Shown here piece after piece: positions 22,083 through 31,700 of a stretch of 64,000 nt of DNA. The notes below the pieces were generated by a model, which saw only the letters and a program-made list of their open reading frames with translations, was not told where the DNA came from and did not search any database. Each line of letters starts with the position of its first letter. Within the stretch, counting starts at the first letter, position 1. The position numbers and the translations under genes are program-made. Source of the stretch: SZAS-18 sp038322235 (lineage in GTDB: Bacteria; Verrucomicrobiota; Verrucomicrobiia; Chthoniobacterales; SZAS-18). The stretch is taken from the NCBI GenBank assembly GCA_038322235.1, contig JBBQFQ010000002.1, forward strand, positions 124,001-188,000, written 5' to 3'.

Positions 22083-24539
22083 TCACGCCAGCACCGTCAG
22101 GGTGCCGTTCGTCACGCCGAGCTGGTTCACCACGCGCAGGCGCCGGACCAGATCTGCTCCGTGCATGGCCCCTTCGAGGAGTTGCTGGTAGCTGCGTAAC
22201 ACGAGCTCCGCGCGGGCGGCATCCTCCTGGAGCAACTCGACCCGAAAACGCGTCGCGCCGGCGGCGCGAAAATCCGCCAGGAAATCGGCGCCGCTCTGGG
22301 CGCGGGCGTGAAAGACCGTATTCCGGCAGCCGACATCCGCCTTCAGCGGGTGTTCCAACCCGACGCGATCGCGGAGCGACACGGCGTGGCGATCGCACGG
22401 CCGGCCGCAGTTCGTATGATCTGTGCCCGTGGAGAGAAAGGCGGCAAAGACGCAGTGCTCCATGTGAAACATCGGCAGGTGCTGGTGGAGGACGATCTCG
22501 AACCAGCGCGGCGGGGCGGAGCGCAACAACGCCCCGAGTTGTTCCGCGTTCAGATCATAGGAAGCGGTGAGGTGCTCCAACCCCTCCCCCATGAGGATCT
22601 CCGCCGTCAGCGCATTTGCGACGTTCAGCGAGAAATCCCCCACCCGAAGCAGCGGCGACGCCCGGAAATGGTCGATCGCACCGAGATTTCGCAACAGCAC
22701 TCCGTCCGGCCCGAAGTTTTCGATCAACTTGAAGAACCCCTGCTCTCCGGCCTTCTGGATGCGCGGGGTGGCGAGAAAAATCTGCGTTCCGACCTGTTCG
22801 CGAACGACGGCGACTGCCTCGCGGTAGCGGCGGATGTCTTCGAAGTCGGCATAGATCCGCGACACCCCGCAGCGAAGTGCGACCTCGACCTGCTCGAGGG
22901 TGCGACAGAGGACCGAAAGCTCCGGGAGCGCTGCGGGCGCCGGGGAGTTGTTTCGGGCCGTTTGCAGCGACGCGAGCCGGGCGGGCAGGATCCCGGCAAG
23001 CGGCTCCGTGGGAGCAGCGGCGGCGTGCGGGTCCGCCAGCTTCGAGACGAGCTCCCGCCGGAGATGGTTCAGCTCGCTGACGGGCAGGATCACGTCGCCC
23101 TGAAGCTCAAACGCGAGCTCGCCGAGGACGAAGGGCGTCTCCCCGAGCCGCCCGAGCTGTTCCCGAAGCGAGGCCGGGCTGAGCGGACGCCGCTCGGCGC
23201 GCTGGAGTGGGATCCGGGACGGCACGCGGATCGAGCCCGAGGAGATCACCAAAGGTTCGCCTGCGGCCCCAGTCACGCGCACGTTGATCGAGCTGCGGCG
23301 GATGGGCACGTCCCGCGCGAAGGTCTGGCGCAGACCGGCGTCGAGCTGCGGATCGCTCGTCTTCCAGACGCGGTCGCCGACCTGGACGCGGGCGGGATCG
23401 AGCTTGCCCCGCTGAAAAACAAGCCGCGCACCCTGCACCGCGTACAATCGCCCACCCTGCTCGCGATCGGTGTCGCCGCCGGTGTCGAACACCAGGCCGT
23501 CTCCCGCCTTCAGGGGGAAATCGGGCACGGCCTCGAGTTCGACCGAATCGCGGCCCACCGCTGCCACCCGCCCGACAAACGCGCCTCGCTTCTTGCCGAA
23601 GCGGGCATGGACGAGTTCCTGATGATTCACGCCGTGCATCCAGCCGCTGAAGAGTCCGCGCGAAAACGTCATCTCGAGCTGGTATTGATCCTCCGGCGTG
23701 ATCGCCGCGGGACGTTGCTCCCACGCGGCATCGATCGCCTTCCGATAGACCTGGGAAACGGCGGCGACGTATTCCGGCGATTTGAGCCGGCCTTCGATCT
23801 TGAAGCTGGCGACGCCCAGCCGGACCAGTTCCGGAATTTCCGCCACGGCGGCCAGATCCTGCGGCGAGAGGAGATAGCGCCGGTCACCGAGATCACGCAC
23901 GACGCCGTCGACGATGAGCTCGTAGGGGAGCCGGCAGGCCTGCGCGCACTCTCCGCGATTCGCGCTGCGCTGGCCCAGCGCCTCGCTGGTCAGGCATTGG
24001 CCAGAATAGGCGACGCACAAGGCTCCGTGCACGAAGACCTCGAGTTCGGGCAGGTCAGGCTCCGTGAATTTGGCGAGTTCGCGCAGCGAGAGTTCCCGGG
24101 CCAGCACCGTGCGATTGATCCCGAGGCGCTTCGCGAAGCGGAGGCCTTCCGGCGACGTCAGGGTCATTTGCGTGGACGCGTGGACCTCGACATCCGGCGC
24201 AATCTGCGGCGCGAGGGCGGCGAGCCCGAGATCCTGAATGATCGCGGCGTCGACGCGGGATCGCTGAAGGAGCTCGAGCTGCGCAGCGGCGGCGGTGAGT
24301 TCCTCCGGAAAGATCAGCGTGTTGAACGCGATGTAACCCCGCATGCCTCGCGCATGGAGATACGCCATCAACTCCGGCAGATCTTCCTCCGTGAAATTCT
24401 CCGCCCGCAGGCGGGCATTGAAGCGGGTGAGCCCGAAGTAGACCGCATCCGCGCCGTTTGCCGCCGCCGCGCGGACGCACTCCCAGTCGCCCGCGGGCGC
24501 AAGAAGTTCGGGTTTGGCGCGCAAAAGCATAGCCGCCAC
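22083..24539 (-). CDS. U32 family peptidase, RlhA-like (23S rRNA hydroxylation)
   Basis: The N-terminal barrel starts with PELLAPAGDWECVRAAAANG and has GADAVYFGL, and carries the conserved cysteines in CVAYSGQCLTSEALG and NRGECAQACRLPYEL. The 818-residue length and a second U32/DUF3656-like half with HCVFAAFLS and NCGRPCDRH point to the RlhA (YdcP) branch, which in E. coli (about 650 residues) is needed for 5-hydroxycytidine at C2501 of 23S rRNA. The four or more conserved Cys fit an Fe-S cluster, as proposed for tRNA and rRNA hydroxylating U32 proteins. The extra length may come from the second barrel. The peptidase label is historical. Confidence 0.85.
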   Translation of the reverse strand: MAAMLLRAKPELLAPAGDWECVRAAAANGADAVYFGLTRFNARLRAENFTEEDLPELMAYLHARGMRGYIAFNTLIFPEELTAAAAQLELLQRSRVDAAIIQDLGLAALAPQIAPDVEVHASTQMTLTSPEGLRFAKRLGINRTVLARELSLRELAKFTEPDLPELEVFVHGALCVAYSGQCLTSEALGQRSANRGECAQACRLPYELIVDGVVRDLGDRRYLLSPQDLAAVAEIPELVRLGVASFKIEGRLKSPEYVAAVSQVYRKAIDAAWEQRPAAITPEDQYQLEMTFSRGLFSGWMHGVNHQELVHARFGKKRGAFVGRVAAVGRDSVELEAVPDFPLKAGDGLVFDTGGDTDREQGGRLYAVQGARLVFQRGKLDPARVQVGDRVWKTSDPQLDAGLRQTFARDVPIRRSSINVRVTGAAGEPLVISSGSIRVPSRIPLQRAERRPLSPASLREQLGRLGETPFVLGELAFELQGDVILPVSELNHLRRELVSKLADPHAAAAPTEPLAGILPARLASLQTARNNSPAPAALPELSVLCRTLEQVEVALRCGVSRIYADFEDIRRYREAVAVVREQVGTQIFLATPRIQKAGEQGFFKLIENFGPDGVLLRNLGAIDHFRASPLLRVGDFSLNVANALTAEILMGEGLEHLTASYDLNAEQLGALLRSAPPRWFEIVLHQHLPMFHMEHCVFAAFLSTGTDHTNCGRPCDRHAVSLRDRVGLEHPLKADVGCRNTVFHARAQSGADFLADFRAAGATRFRVELLQEDAARAELVLRSYQQLLEGAMHGADLVRRLRVVNQLGVTNGTLTVLA

Positions 24540-24583
24540 TCTAGCAGCAGCCGGCCCTCCCGCGACCGCGGAGCGCGGGGACC

Positions 24584-25066
24584 TCAGCGGCCGCCCATCG
24601 ACGATCCCGAACTCTCAAAGGACGCGGTTCTCGTCCGGCCGCCCTCCACGATCTCGACCGAGTAGAAGGCCGTTCCGGTCGGCCGCTGCGTAATCCGGGC
24701 CGCGCGGATCTCGCCATTCGGGCTGGTGCGCGTCGCGGCTTCCTTCACCGCTGGGGGAAGGCGCACCGGAGGCAGAGGCAGCGTCATAGCCGCGAGCTTC
24801 CCATCCGCGCTGAAAATGGCCGTCACCGGCGCGGTGGTTCCGTCGGCCGAGATCAAATAGTACGGGACTCCGGCGAGCCGCTCCTCGGTCGTCGTCTGAA
24901 TATCCGCGCCCGGGTATCTCGCGCGGAAGCCTTCGCGGACGACAAGGGGGATCTGCTCGTACGCGGCCGGTCGATCGTCGCTCGCACATCCCGCGAGCAA
25001 CAGCACGGTGGCCACGGCGATGGATGCGGGACGGAGGAGGACCGCTGCCGGAAGGCGAAGATGCAT
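24584..25066 (-). CDS. Small lipoprotein, PepSY-like
   Basis: Taking ATG 25066 as start gives a 160-residue protein with a lipoprotein signal ending in the lipobox LLLAGC, so it should be lipidated on Cys. The mature part has VVREGFRARYPGA, TTEERLAGVPYYLI and TAIFSADGKL, the pattern of short PepSY-like or DUF2874-type periplasmic repeats. Role unknown. It follows recO with about 30 bases between, so it may be the last gene of the xerD-lpd-recO run. Confidence 0.7.
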   Translation of the reverse strand: MHLRLPAAVLLRPASIAVATVLLLAGCASDDRPAAYEQIPLVVREGFRARYPGADIQTTTEERLAGVPYYLISADGTTAPVTAIFSADGKLAAMTLPLPPVRLPPAVKEAATRTSPNGEIRAARITQRPTGTAFYSVEIVEGGRTRTASFESSGSSMGGR

Positions 25067-25098
25067 CGGACGAGGTTGCGCGATGCACCGGCTTCGGA

Positions 25099-25659
25099 TC
25101 AAGCTTCATCCACCGGCGCCCGCTGCGGCGCGCCCAAGCGCCGGAGCAACTCGACCCGCTGCCGCGGGAGCCGTTGCGCGAGGCGGTAGATATTCGCGGC
25201 CGGATCACCGTCCTCGGCGAGAACGCCCAACGCCGCGGCGAGCTCCCGCTCGAAGTGGAGCAACGCGCGACGGGACGCGTCCTCCTGATCCAGATGGCGC
25301 AGCGCCCGGCGCATCAAATCCAGGATCTCCGGAACCGGATGATCCGGGACGACGACGAGCTCAACCAGCTCGACGAAATAGCACGCCAGCTCGAGACGCG
25401 GATAGGAGAGGCGGATCGGATCGTGGGTCTCCCGCAGGACGACCTCCCTCAGCTGGTGGAGCTCGCTGCGGATGCTGCGAGCGAAGGAGATCTCCGCATC
25501 GTACAACAAATCCAACCGGCCGCGCAGCGCGCTCTTTGGACCGCGCGCCCCCTTCGCCACCGTCTTCAAGAGGCCGTGCGAATCCGTCAGCCACGTGACA
25601 ATCAGACTCGTGTCGGACAGCTTTGTGCGCCGCAGAAGGATGGCGGCGGTGGTTTCCAC
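25099..25659 (-). CDS. recO: RecO-family DNA repair protein, short form
   Basis: The N-terminus METTAAILLRRTKLSDTS and the next block LIVTWLTDSHGLLKTVAKGAR form the OB-fold domain of RecO (annealing and RecA loading with RecR). The helical second domain follows, with FVELVELVVVPDHPVPE. At 186 residues it is shorter than usual (about 240) and I see no CxxC zinc pair, so the C-terminal region is reduced. This short form is seen in other PVC genomes to my recollection. It lies 22 bases downstream of the lpd stop. Confidence 0.8.
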   Translation of the reverse strand: METTAAILLRRTKLSDTSLIVTWLTDSHGLLKTVAKGARGPKSALRGRLDLLYDAEISFARSIRSELHQLREVVLRETHDPIRLSYPRLELACYFVELVELVVVPDHPVPEILDLMRRALRHLDQEDASRRALLHFERELAAALGVLAEDGDPAANIYRLAQRLPRQRVELLRRLGAPQRAPVDEA

Positions 25660-25681
25660 GGCTGCGCGGGCCGAATGCGCG

Positions 25682-27082
25682 TTACGCGTGGATCGCCCGT
25701 CCGGCGACGGCGAGGGCCGCTTCCTTGGTCGCCTCGCTCAGCGTGGGATGACCGTGGACCGTGCGCGCGAGATCCTCGGCACTGCCATGGAACTCCATCA
25801 CCATCACGCACTCCGCGATCAGTTCCGACGCGGCGGGCGAGAGAATCTGGGCTCCCAGCAGGCGATCGGTCTTGGCGTCGGCAATGATCTTCACAAAACC
25901 GTCCGCCGAATCACTCGCCAGCGCTCGTCCATTCGCGCGGTAGAGGAACTTGCCGACTTTGACGTCGATTCCAGCCGCTTTCGCGGCGTCCTCCCCCAGC
26001 CCCACGCTCGCGGCCTCCGGACTGGTATACACGATGTTCGGGACGAGGTTATAGTCCACGTGCCCGGCCTTGCCGGCGATCAACTCCACGCACGCGATCC
26101 CGTCCTCTTCGGCCTTGTGCGCGAGCATCGGCCCAGGGATGACGTCGCCGATCGCGTAAATTCCCGGCAGATTTGTGCAAAAATGCCCGTCCACTTTGAC
26201 GCGCCCCTTCTCGTCGAGAGCCAGTCCGAGCGATTCCGGGGCGACGCCGCCGAGGCTGGGTTTGCGCCCCACGGCGACGAGGACTTTGTCCGCCATAAAG
26301 GCCAGCTCCTTGCCGTCACTGCCAGCCGCCTTCACGTGCGCGCGACCACCCACCACATTGATCTCACTCACTTTCGTCTCGAGATGGAACCGCAGGCCTT
26401 CTCCCTGGAGGGCGCGCTGCAGTCCGGTGGAGATGTCGGCATCGAAACCCGCCGCGACGCGCGGCAGGAACTCGATGACGTCGACCTTGGCTCCGAGCCG
26501 GGCCCAGACCGAACCGAGTTCGAGCCCGATGGCTCCTGCTCCGATGACGACGAGTGACTCCGGAACGCGGTCGTAACTGAGAGCCTCAGTGCTCGTGCCG
26601 ATCACATTCCCGTCCGGCTTTGCGAACGGAAGGTCCACCGGCACGCTGCCCGTGGCGATGATGATGTGCCTCGCTTCGAGCGCTTCCGTCGAGCCATCCG
26701 CCTTGCGGACGGTGACGACCCCACTCTTTTCGATCACCCCCTGGCCGGCGAACGTGGCGACCTTGTTCTTCTTCATCAGAAACGCCACGCCGCCCGTGAG
26801 CTGGCCGACGGTCTTGTCCTTCCGCTTCAGCATCGTCGGCAGGTCGAGCTGCACGCCGCTCACCACCACGCCATGGGCGGCGCCGTCGTGCTTCGCGAAG
26901 GCGAAATGATGGCTGGAATTCAGCAACGCTTTCGACGGAATGCAGCCGATGCGGAGGCAGGTGCCACCCAGGGCGGATTCACGCTCGATGAGGGCGGTCT
27001 TCAGGCCGAGCTGGGCGGCGCGAATGGCACCCACGTAGCCGCCGGGACCGGCGCCGATGACGATGACGTCGAAAGATTGCAT
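25682..27082 (-). CDS. lpdA: Dihydrolipoyl dehydrogenase (E3)
   Basis: The start at ATG 27082 places MQSFDVIVIGAGPGGYVG at the N-terminus; an upstream ATG at 27127 adds 15 unconserved residues. It has the FAD dinucleotide-binding GAGPGGY motif, the redox-active disulfide in GGTCLRIGCIPSKALL, the NAD-binding VVIGAGAIGLELGS, and the C-terminal His-Glu pair in HGHPTLSEATKEAA. It reoxidises dihydrolipoyl groups of 2-oxoacid dehydrogenase complexes or the glycine cleavage system. No E1 or E2 gene is adjacent; neighbours are xerD and recO. Confidence 0.95.
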   Translation of the reverse strand: MQSFDVIVIGAGPGGYVGAIRAAQLGLKTALIERESALGGTCLRIGCIPSKALLNSSHHFAFAKHDGAAHGVVVSGVQLDLPTMLKRKDKTVGQLTGGVAFLMKKNKVATFAGQGVIEKSGVVTVRKADGSTEALEARHIIIATGSVPVDLPFAKPDGNVIGTSTEALSYDRVPESLVVIGAGAIGLELGSVWARLGAKVDVIEFLPRVAAGFDADISTGLQRALQGEGLRFHLETKVSEINVVGGRAHVKAAGSDGKELAFMADKVLVAVGRKPSLGGVAPESLGLALDEKGRVKVDGHFCTNLPGIYAIGDVIPGPMLAHKAEEDGIACVELIAGKAGHVDYNLVPNIVYTSPEAASVGLGEDAAKAAGIDVKVGKFLYRANGRALASDSADGFVKIIADAKTDRLLGAQILSPAASELIAECVMVMEFHGSAEDLARTVHGHPTLSEATKEAALAVAGRAIHA

Positions 27083-27140
27083 GGGGCAATCTCGCGAAAC
27101 CGGGCCCGAGCGCAAAGGCTGGCTCAATCGCGCGCCAGAA

Positions 27141-28091
27141 TCAGGCCCGCGGATGGAAGCGCTTGTGCACCCCTTTCAACCGGGTCTGATCCACGTGGGT
27201 GTAGATCTCGGTGGTCGAGATGTCCGCGTGTCCGAGCATTTCTTGAATCACCCGGAGGTCCGCGCCATTCGCGAGCAGGTGGGTCGCAAAACTGTGACGG
27301 AGCAAGTGCGGGTAAAGCGCCGTCTCGAGGCCGGCAGCCTTCGCCGCTTCGCGAACGATCACGCCGACCCGGTGCGACGTCAGCCTGCCGCCGCCTTTGT
27401 GCGAGAGGAAAAGGTCGGCACCGGTTCGCTTGCGGACAAAGGCCGGACGACCGACCCGGAGCCATCGATCAAGCGCTGCGCAGGCCTTCGCGCCCACGGG
27501 CACGATGCGCGTTTTGTTCCCTTTGCCCGTGACCCGGATGAAGCCGCGCTCGAGGTCGAGGTTCTCCAGCCGCGCCGTGCAAAGTTCCGAAACGCGCAGG
27601 CCGCTGGCGTAGAGGAGTTCGAGGATCGCCCGATTCCGCGTTGCATAGGGATCGTCGCCGGCTGGCTGCGCTTCGAGAAGCTGCCGGGCTTGATCCTCGT
27701 TCAGGGTCTCCGGAAGATGGCGGTCGACCCGCGGCAACGCGAGCGACTCCGCGACGTCGCGCGCGACGAATCCCCGGGCCTGAAGGAAGCGGCAGAAGAT
27801 TTTCGCCGCGATGATGAGCAGCTTGATCGAGCCCGCCGACAAACCATCCGCCTTCCGAGCGGCCAGCCACTCTGTAATGAGAGCGTGCGTCACGTCCCCC
27901 GGGTCCCGAAGAGCGTGCCGCTGCTCCCCCCACGTCAGCAATTCCTCGAGATAGAGCCGGGTGTTGAACTGGTATTTTTCCGACAGCCCACGTTCGGTCG
28001 CGAGATACCGGATGAAATCCTCGACCCGCTCGCGCAATGGTGTGACCAACCCGGCAGGCAGGTCGCCGGCGAAGGACTCAGGGCGCGGCAC
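27141..28091 (-). CDS. xerD: Tyrosine recombinase XerD
   Basis: At 316 residues it has the SAM-like core-binding domain (FIRYLATERGLSEKYQ) and the catalytic domain with all six active-site residues in their usual settings: Arg in YASGLRVSELC, Lys in TGKGNKTR, HLLRHSFATH, the His of LGHADISTT, and the nucleophile Tyr in EIYTHVD. It resembles XerD more than phage integrases and no phage genes or attachment sites are near. With XerC it resolves chromosome dimers at dif. The lpd gene follows 58 bases downstream. Confidence 0.92.
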   Translation of the reverse strand: MPRPESFAGDLPAGLVTPLRERVEDFIRYLATERGLSEKYQFNTRLYLEELLTWGEQRHALRDPGDVTHALITEWLAARKADGLSAGSIKLLIIAAKIFCRFLQARGFVARDVAESLALPRVDRHLPETLNEDQARQLLEAQPAGDDPYATRNRAILELLYASGLRVSELCTARLENLDLERGFIRVTGKGNKTRIVPVGAKACAALDRWLRVGRPAFVRKRTGADLFLSHKGGGRLTSHRVGVIVREAAKAAGLETALYPHLLRHSFATHLLANGADLRVIQEMLGHADISTTEIYTHVDQTRLKGVHKRFHPRA

Positions 28092-28132
28092 GCGGAAGAG
28101 GTGCGGGGCGAACCAGGTAGACGATGCCGGGC

Positions 28133-28693
28133 TCAGGTCGTGCCATCAAACTGCCCCCGCGCGTGGACCTGCTGCTCGTCCAATCGCTGCAGCGTATCGA
28201 GCAGGAGGTGCTCGGTGTTTTGATCGAACAACACGTCGATGTGCTCGACCGTGCGCTCGAAAAACTTGTAGGTGCCCGCCGCGAGGGCGAGCGCCCGCTC
28301 GAACGATCGCTGGCCGCGCGGGGATTTCGAACCGGTCGCGTTGATGACCCGGCCGCCCTCAAAGTAAATTCGGAGGATTTCTCCGTTGCCCGGTGTCGCG
28401 ACCGTGAGCTCCCCCGTTCGCTGGGTGTTCACGATCATCTGAATGATCTCAACAACCATTCCGCGCGCGAGTCCGCCGCTCAGGAGCGCTTCGGGTTCCG
28501 GCGTGCTTCCATTCTCCGAGACCCCTTCGCATTGTTCCGCGAGCCGGTAGGCCCGGCCAGCCTCCTTCGCCAAGCCGAGCGCCGTGTACCGATCCGCGAT
28601 GGCAAGGTAGCCCTCCACGGTCGGGGCGGACTTCATCGTCGCCTCGAGCACGCGCAATTCATCGAGTGTGCTGCCCCAGGAGTGAGTTGGCAT
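28133..28693 (-). CDS. DUF4388 (PATAN-type) small protein of the chemosensory operon
   Basis: A 186-residue protein with a short TPR-like helical start (EGYLAIADRYTALGLAKEAG) and a DUF4388/PATAN domain (MVVEIIQMIVNTQRTGELTV, IYFEGGRVINATG, RALALAAGTYKF; here quoted in parts). PATAN domains occur in PatA-type response regulators of cyanobacterial and myxobacterial twitching systems and are thought to bind regulatory partners such as pilus ATPases. It is the last gene of the operon, 36 bases after the CheA hybrid. Confidence 0.8.
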   Translation of the reverse strand: MPTHSWGSTLDELRVLEATMKSAPTVEGYLAIADRYTALGLAKEAGRAYRLAEQCEGVSENGSTPEPEALLSGGLARGMVVEIIQMIVNTQRTGELTVATPGNGEILRIYFEGGRVINATGSKSPRGQRSFERALALAAGTYKFFERTVEHIDVLFDQNTEHLLLDTLQRLDEQQVHARGQFDGTT

Positions 28694-28729
28694 TGGACAA
28701 CAGAGAGTCAGACCGGCCTATCGCCTGCG

Positions 28730-31700
28730 TCAACCCGGGATCGGGGCGCCGTGGAGATAACGGTCGAATTTTTCAGCGAGGATGTCCTTCGAGAACGGTT
28801 TCGTCACGTAGTCGTTCGCCCCCAGCTCCTTCGCCTGCCAGCGGTGCTTCTCCGCGTTGCGGGACGTGACGACAAGCACCGGCAGCTCGCGCGTGGGCTC
28901 GTGCTTGCGAATGGCCGCAAGCAGGTCGAAACCATGCATCCGGGGCATTTCGAGATCCGTCATGACGAGCGAGTAGACGTTGCGCTTGATCTTTTCCAGC
29001 GCCGCCACGCCGTCCGCGGCGGTGTCCGTGCGGTAACCCAGCTCGCCCACGTACTTTTCCGCGACCTTCCGGATGGAGAGGGAATCGTCGACGATGAGGA
29101 TGGGAGGCAGCGAGCGGCGGTCGCGCGCCGGAGCACCCTGCGGCGCGATGGGCTCCGCCGCAGCGAGGGCTTGGGCGCGAACCATCGCGACGATGCCGCT
29201 CCGCTGGAAGAGCTGCTCAGCGATGCCGGGCAGATCGAGGAGGAGCACAACCCGTCCGTCGGGACCGATCGTGCCGCCGCTGAAGAACGGGTGACCCGCC
29301 AAAATAGGGCCGAGTTGCTTCACCACGATGTCCTGCCGGCCGATGCTGCGGTCGACTCCGAGAGCGAACTGTTCGTCCGCGAGCTGCACGACCACGGCGT
29401 GCAGATCCTCCGTCGGCACCACGTCCGTGACGGCCGGGGTCTCGAGCAAGAGGTCGAGTCGGATGAGCGGAACGGAGCGATCGGCCAGCGAAAGCATTTC
29501 CTGACCATCCTCGCGACGTTCGATCGAGGCCTTTTTGACGGTCACGGCCCGATCGAGGAAATTTGCCGCGAGCGCGTAGGTCTCGCCGCCGACGCCTACG
29601 AGCGCCGCCTGATTGACCGCGAGAGTCAGCGGCAAACGGAGGGTGATGGAAGTGCCCTGGCCGGCCCGGCTGCGCACCTCGATCGAGCCATTCAAACGCG
29701 TGATCTCGCGGCGGACGACGTCCATGCCGATGCCACGACCGGAAATATCGGTGATGACTTTCGCGGTGGAGAAGCCGGGCTGGAAGATCAGATTGATCAG
29801 CTTGGACTCATCGATGGTGGAATCAGGCTGGATGAGCCCGCGCTCAACGCCACGCTCCCGGATGGCCGAGAGGTCCATGCCGCCGCCGTCGTCGTCGAGT
29901 TCGATGACTACCTGACCGGAGCGCTGGGTCGCTCGCACGGTCACCGTGCCTTCGACCACCTTCCCGCGCGCCTGGCGGATCGCCGCGGACTCGATGCCGT
30001 GGGAAACGGCATTCCGGACGAGGTGGAGAAGTGGCTGGAATATCTGGTCGATGACGACGCGATCGAGCTTCGTCGCGGCGCCGAGCGTGCCCCAGCGAAT
30101 CGTCTTGCCCTCCTTCGTCGCGGCCTCCTGAGCCACGCGACCGAGCCGTCGGAAGAGCGATTCCAGCGGGCTCATCCGGACCGCTGTGACGGTTTCCTGC
30201 AGCCGGCTGGCCGTCTTCGAGAAGCGATCGGTTTCATCGTTGAACGAGCCGATGAACTTGCCCGACTGGGTAATGATCTCGTTCGTGTCGTTACCGATTT
30301 CCACCAGCGTGCGGCAAAGGATGTTCAGATCGTCGTATCGATCGAACTCCAAATCGCTGAATCCCGCTGGTGCATCGGCCTTTTCTCCTCCCGGCGCGGA
30401 CGGAGCCTGGCGCGGTCGGGCCAAGGGCGAACTCGCCGCGCCCGCGACGGGCGGAAGCGGACCACTGCCGGACATGTTCCCAACCGGCGAATACTCGTAC
30501 TTTTCCTGGAAGTCATTCACGACGTCCAGAAGACGGTTTTTCGCGGACTCGAGTTCCCGCTGGAGCTGATTGAAGGCGAGGAGACGGGTCTGCAGCTGGT
30601 TTCGACCAACGATGAGCTCGCCGACAAGATTCATCAGAAGGTCGAGGCGCGCTGGCTCGATGCGGGCGGCTGACTGGCTTTCCGCGAAGACTTCTTCGTC
30701 ATCGCCGCCCCGTCTGGCGTCCATGGTTGCCAGGACGGTCTCGACCGCGCGAGGCTCGACCGCCGCGACGGGGAGTTCCGGTTCGGGCGGAAGCGGAGGA
30801 ACTGGAACGGAATCGGGCGCTGGGACCGCTTCTTCGATGGCCGGCGGTGAAACGAATTCCGCGACCGGGGCAGGTTCCTCGACGGGAGCGTACTCGAGGG
30901 GTGCGGCGACTTCGGCCGGGACCTCCACGGGCGCGAAAGCTTCCGCGGCGACGGGCTCAGGTGCGGCGGTCTCGGCTTCCGAGAAGACGGCCTCGGCGGG
31001 TTGGGCGACTTCGACGGGCGCGAAAGCTTCGACGGGCGCGAAAGCTTCGGCCGGCACGACGGCTTCGACCGGCACGACGGCTTCCACGGGCGGCGCGGGT
31101 GCCTCCGGCACGTGCTGAGCCGCGCGGCTGACCCGATTCAGAAGTTCGTCGAGCGTGGACGGAGCGGAGAACACCGGCGGCGTGCTCGTGGCGCGCCGCA
31201 GGCACTGGCGGATGACCTGCACGGCGCTCGAGGTCAGCTGCAGCTTCTGGCCGTGAGGCAGGTCGAGGCGCTTTTCGTCCAGCGCCATGTACATGTCCTC
31301 CATGCTGTGCGTGAGGTTTCCGATATGCGTCAATCCGATGCTATTCGCCGCACCTTTGATCGTGTGGAAGAGGCGCAGCAGCGTTCCCTGAGGCTCGACG
31401 TCGAAAGGGTGGCGCTCCCAATTCTCCAAGGCTCGCTCCATCGTCTCGCAGTACTCCTCCGTCTCCGGGATGAAGTACTGGAGCATTTCCTGGTCGATGC
31501 CATGGGCGGACTCCACGGGTGCGGACACTTCCGGAACGTACTCGGGCGCCTTCGGCACCGGAGGAGGAACGAAGGTCAATGCGCCCTCCGGGGTTCGGGC
31601 GGCGAAATCCTGGCGGGGTGGGCGAGGCGCGGATGGCATCGGCGGAAGCAGCGTCGTCCGGATGGGAGGAGCGTGCTTGTCGAGACGCGGCGTCGTGACA

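Noticed and set aside
27141..28091. Integrase of a mobile island
   Set aside because: Sequence and setting (lpd, recO neighbours, no attachment sites or phage genes) fit housekeeping XerD.
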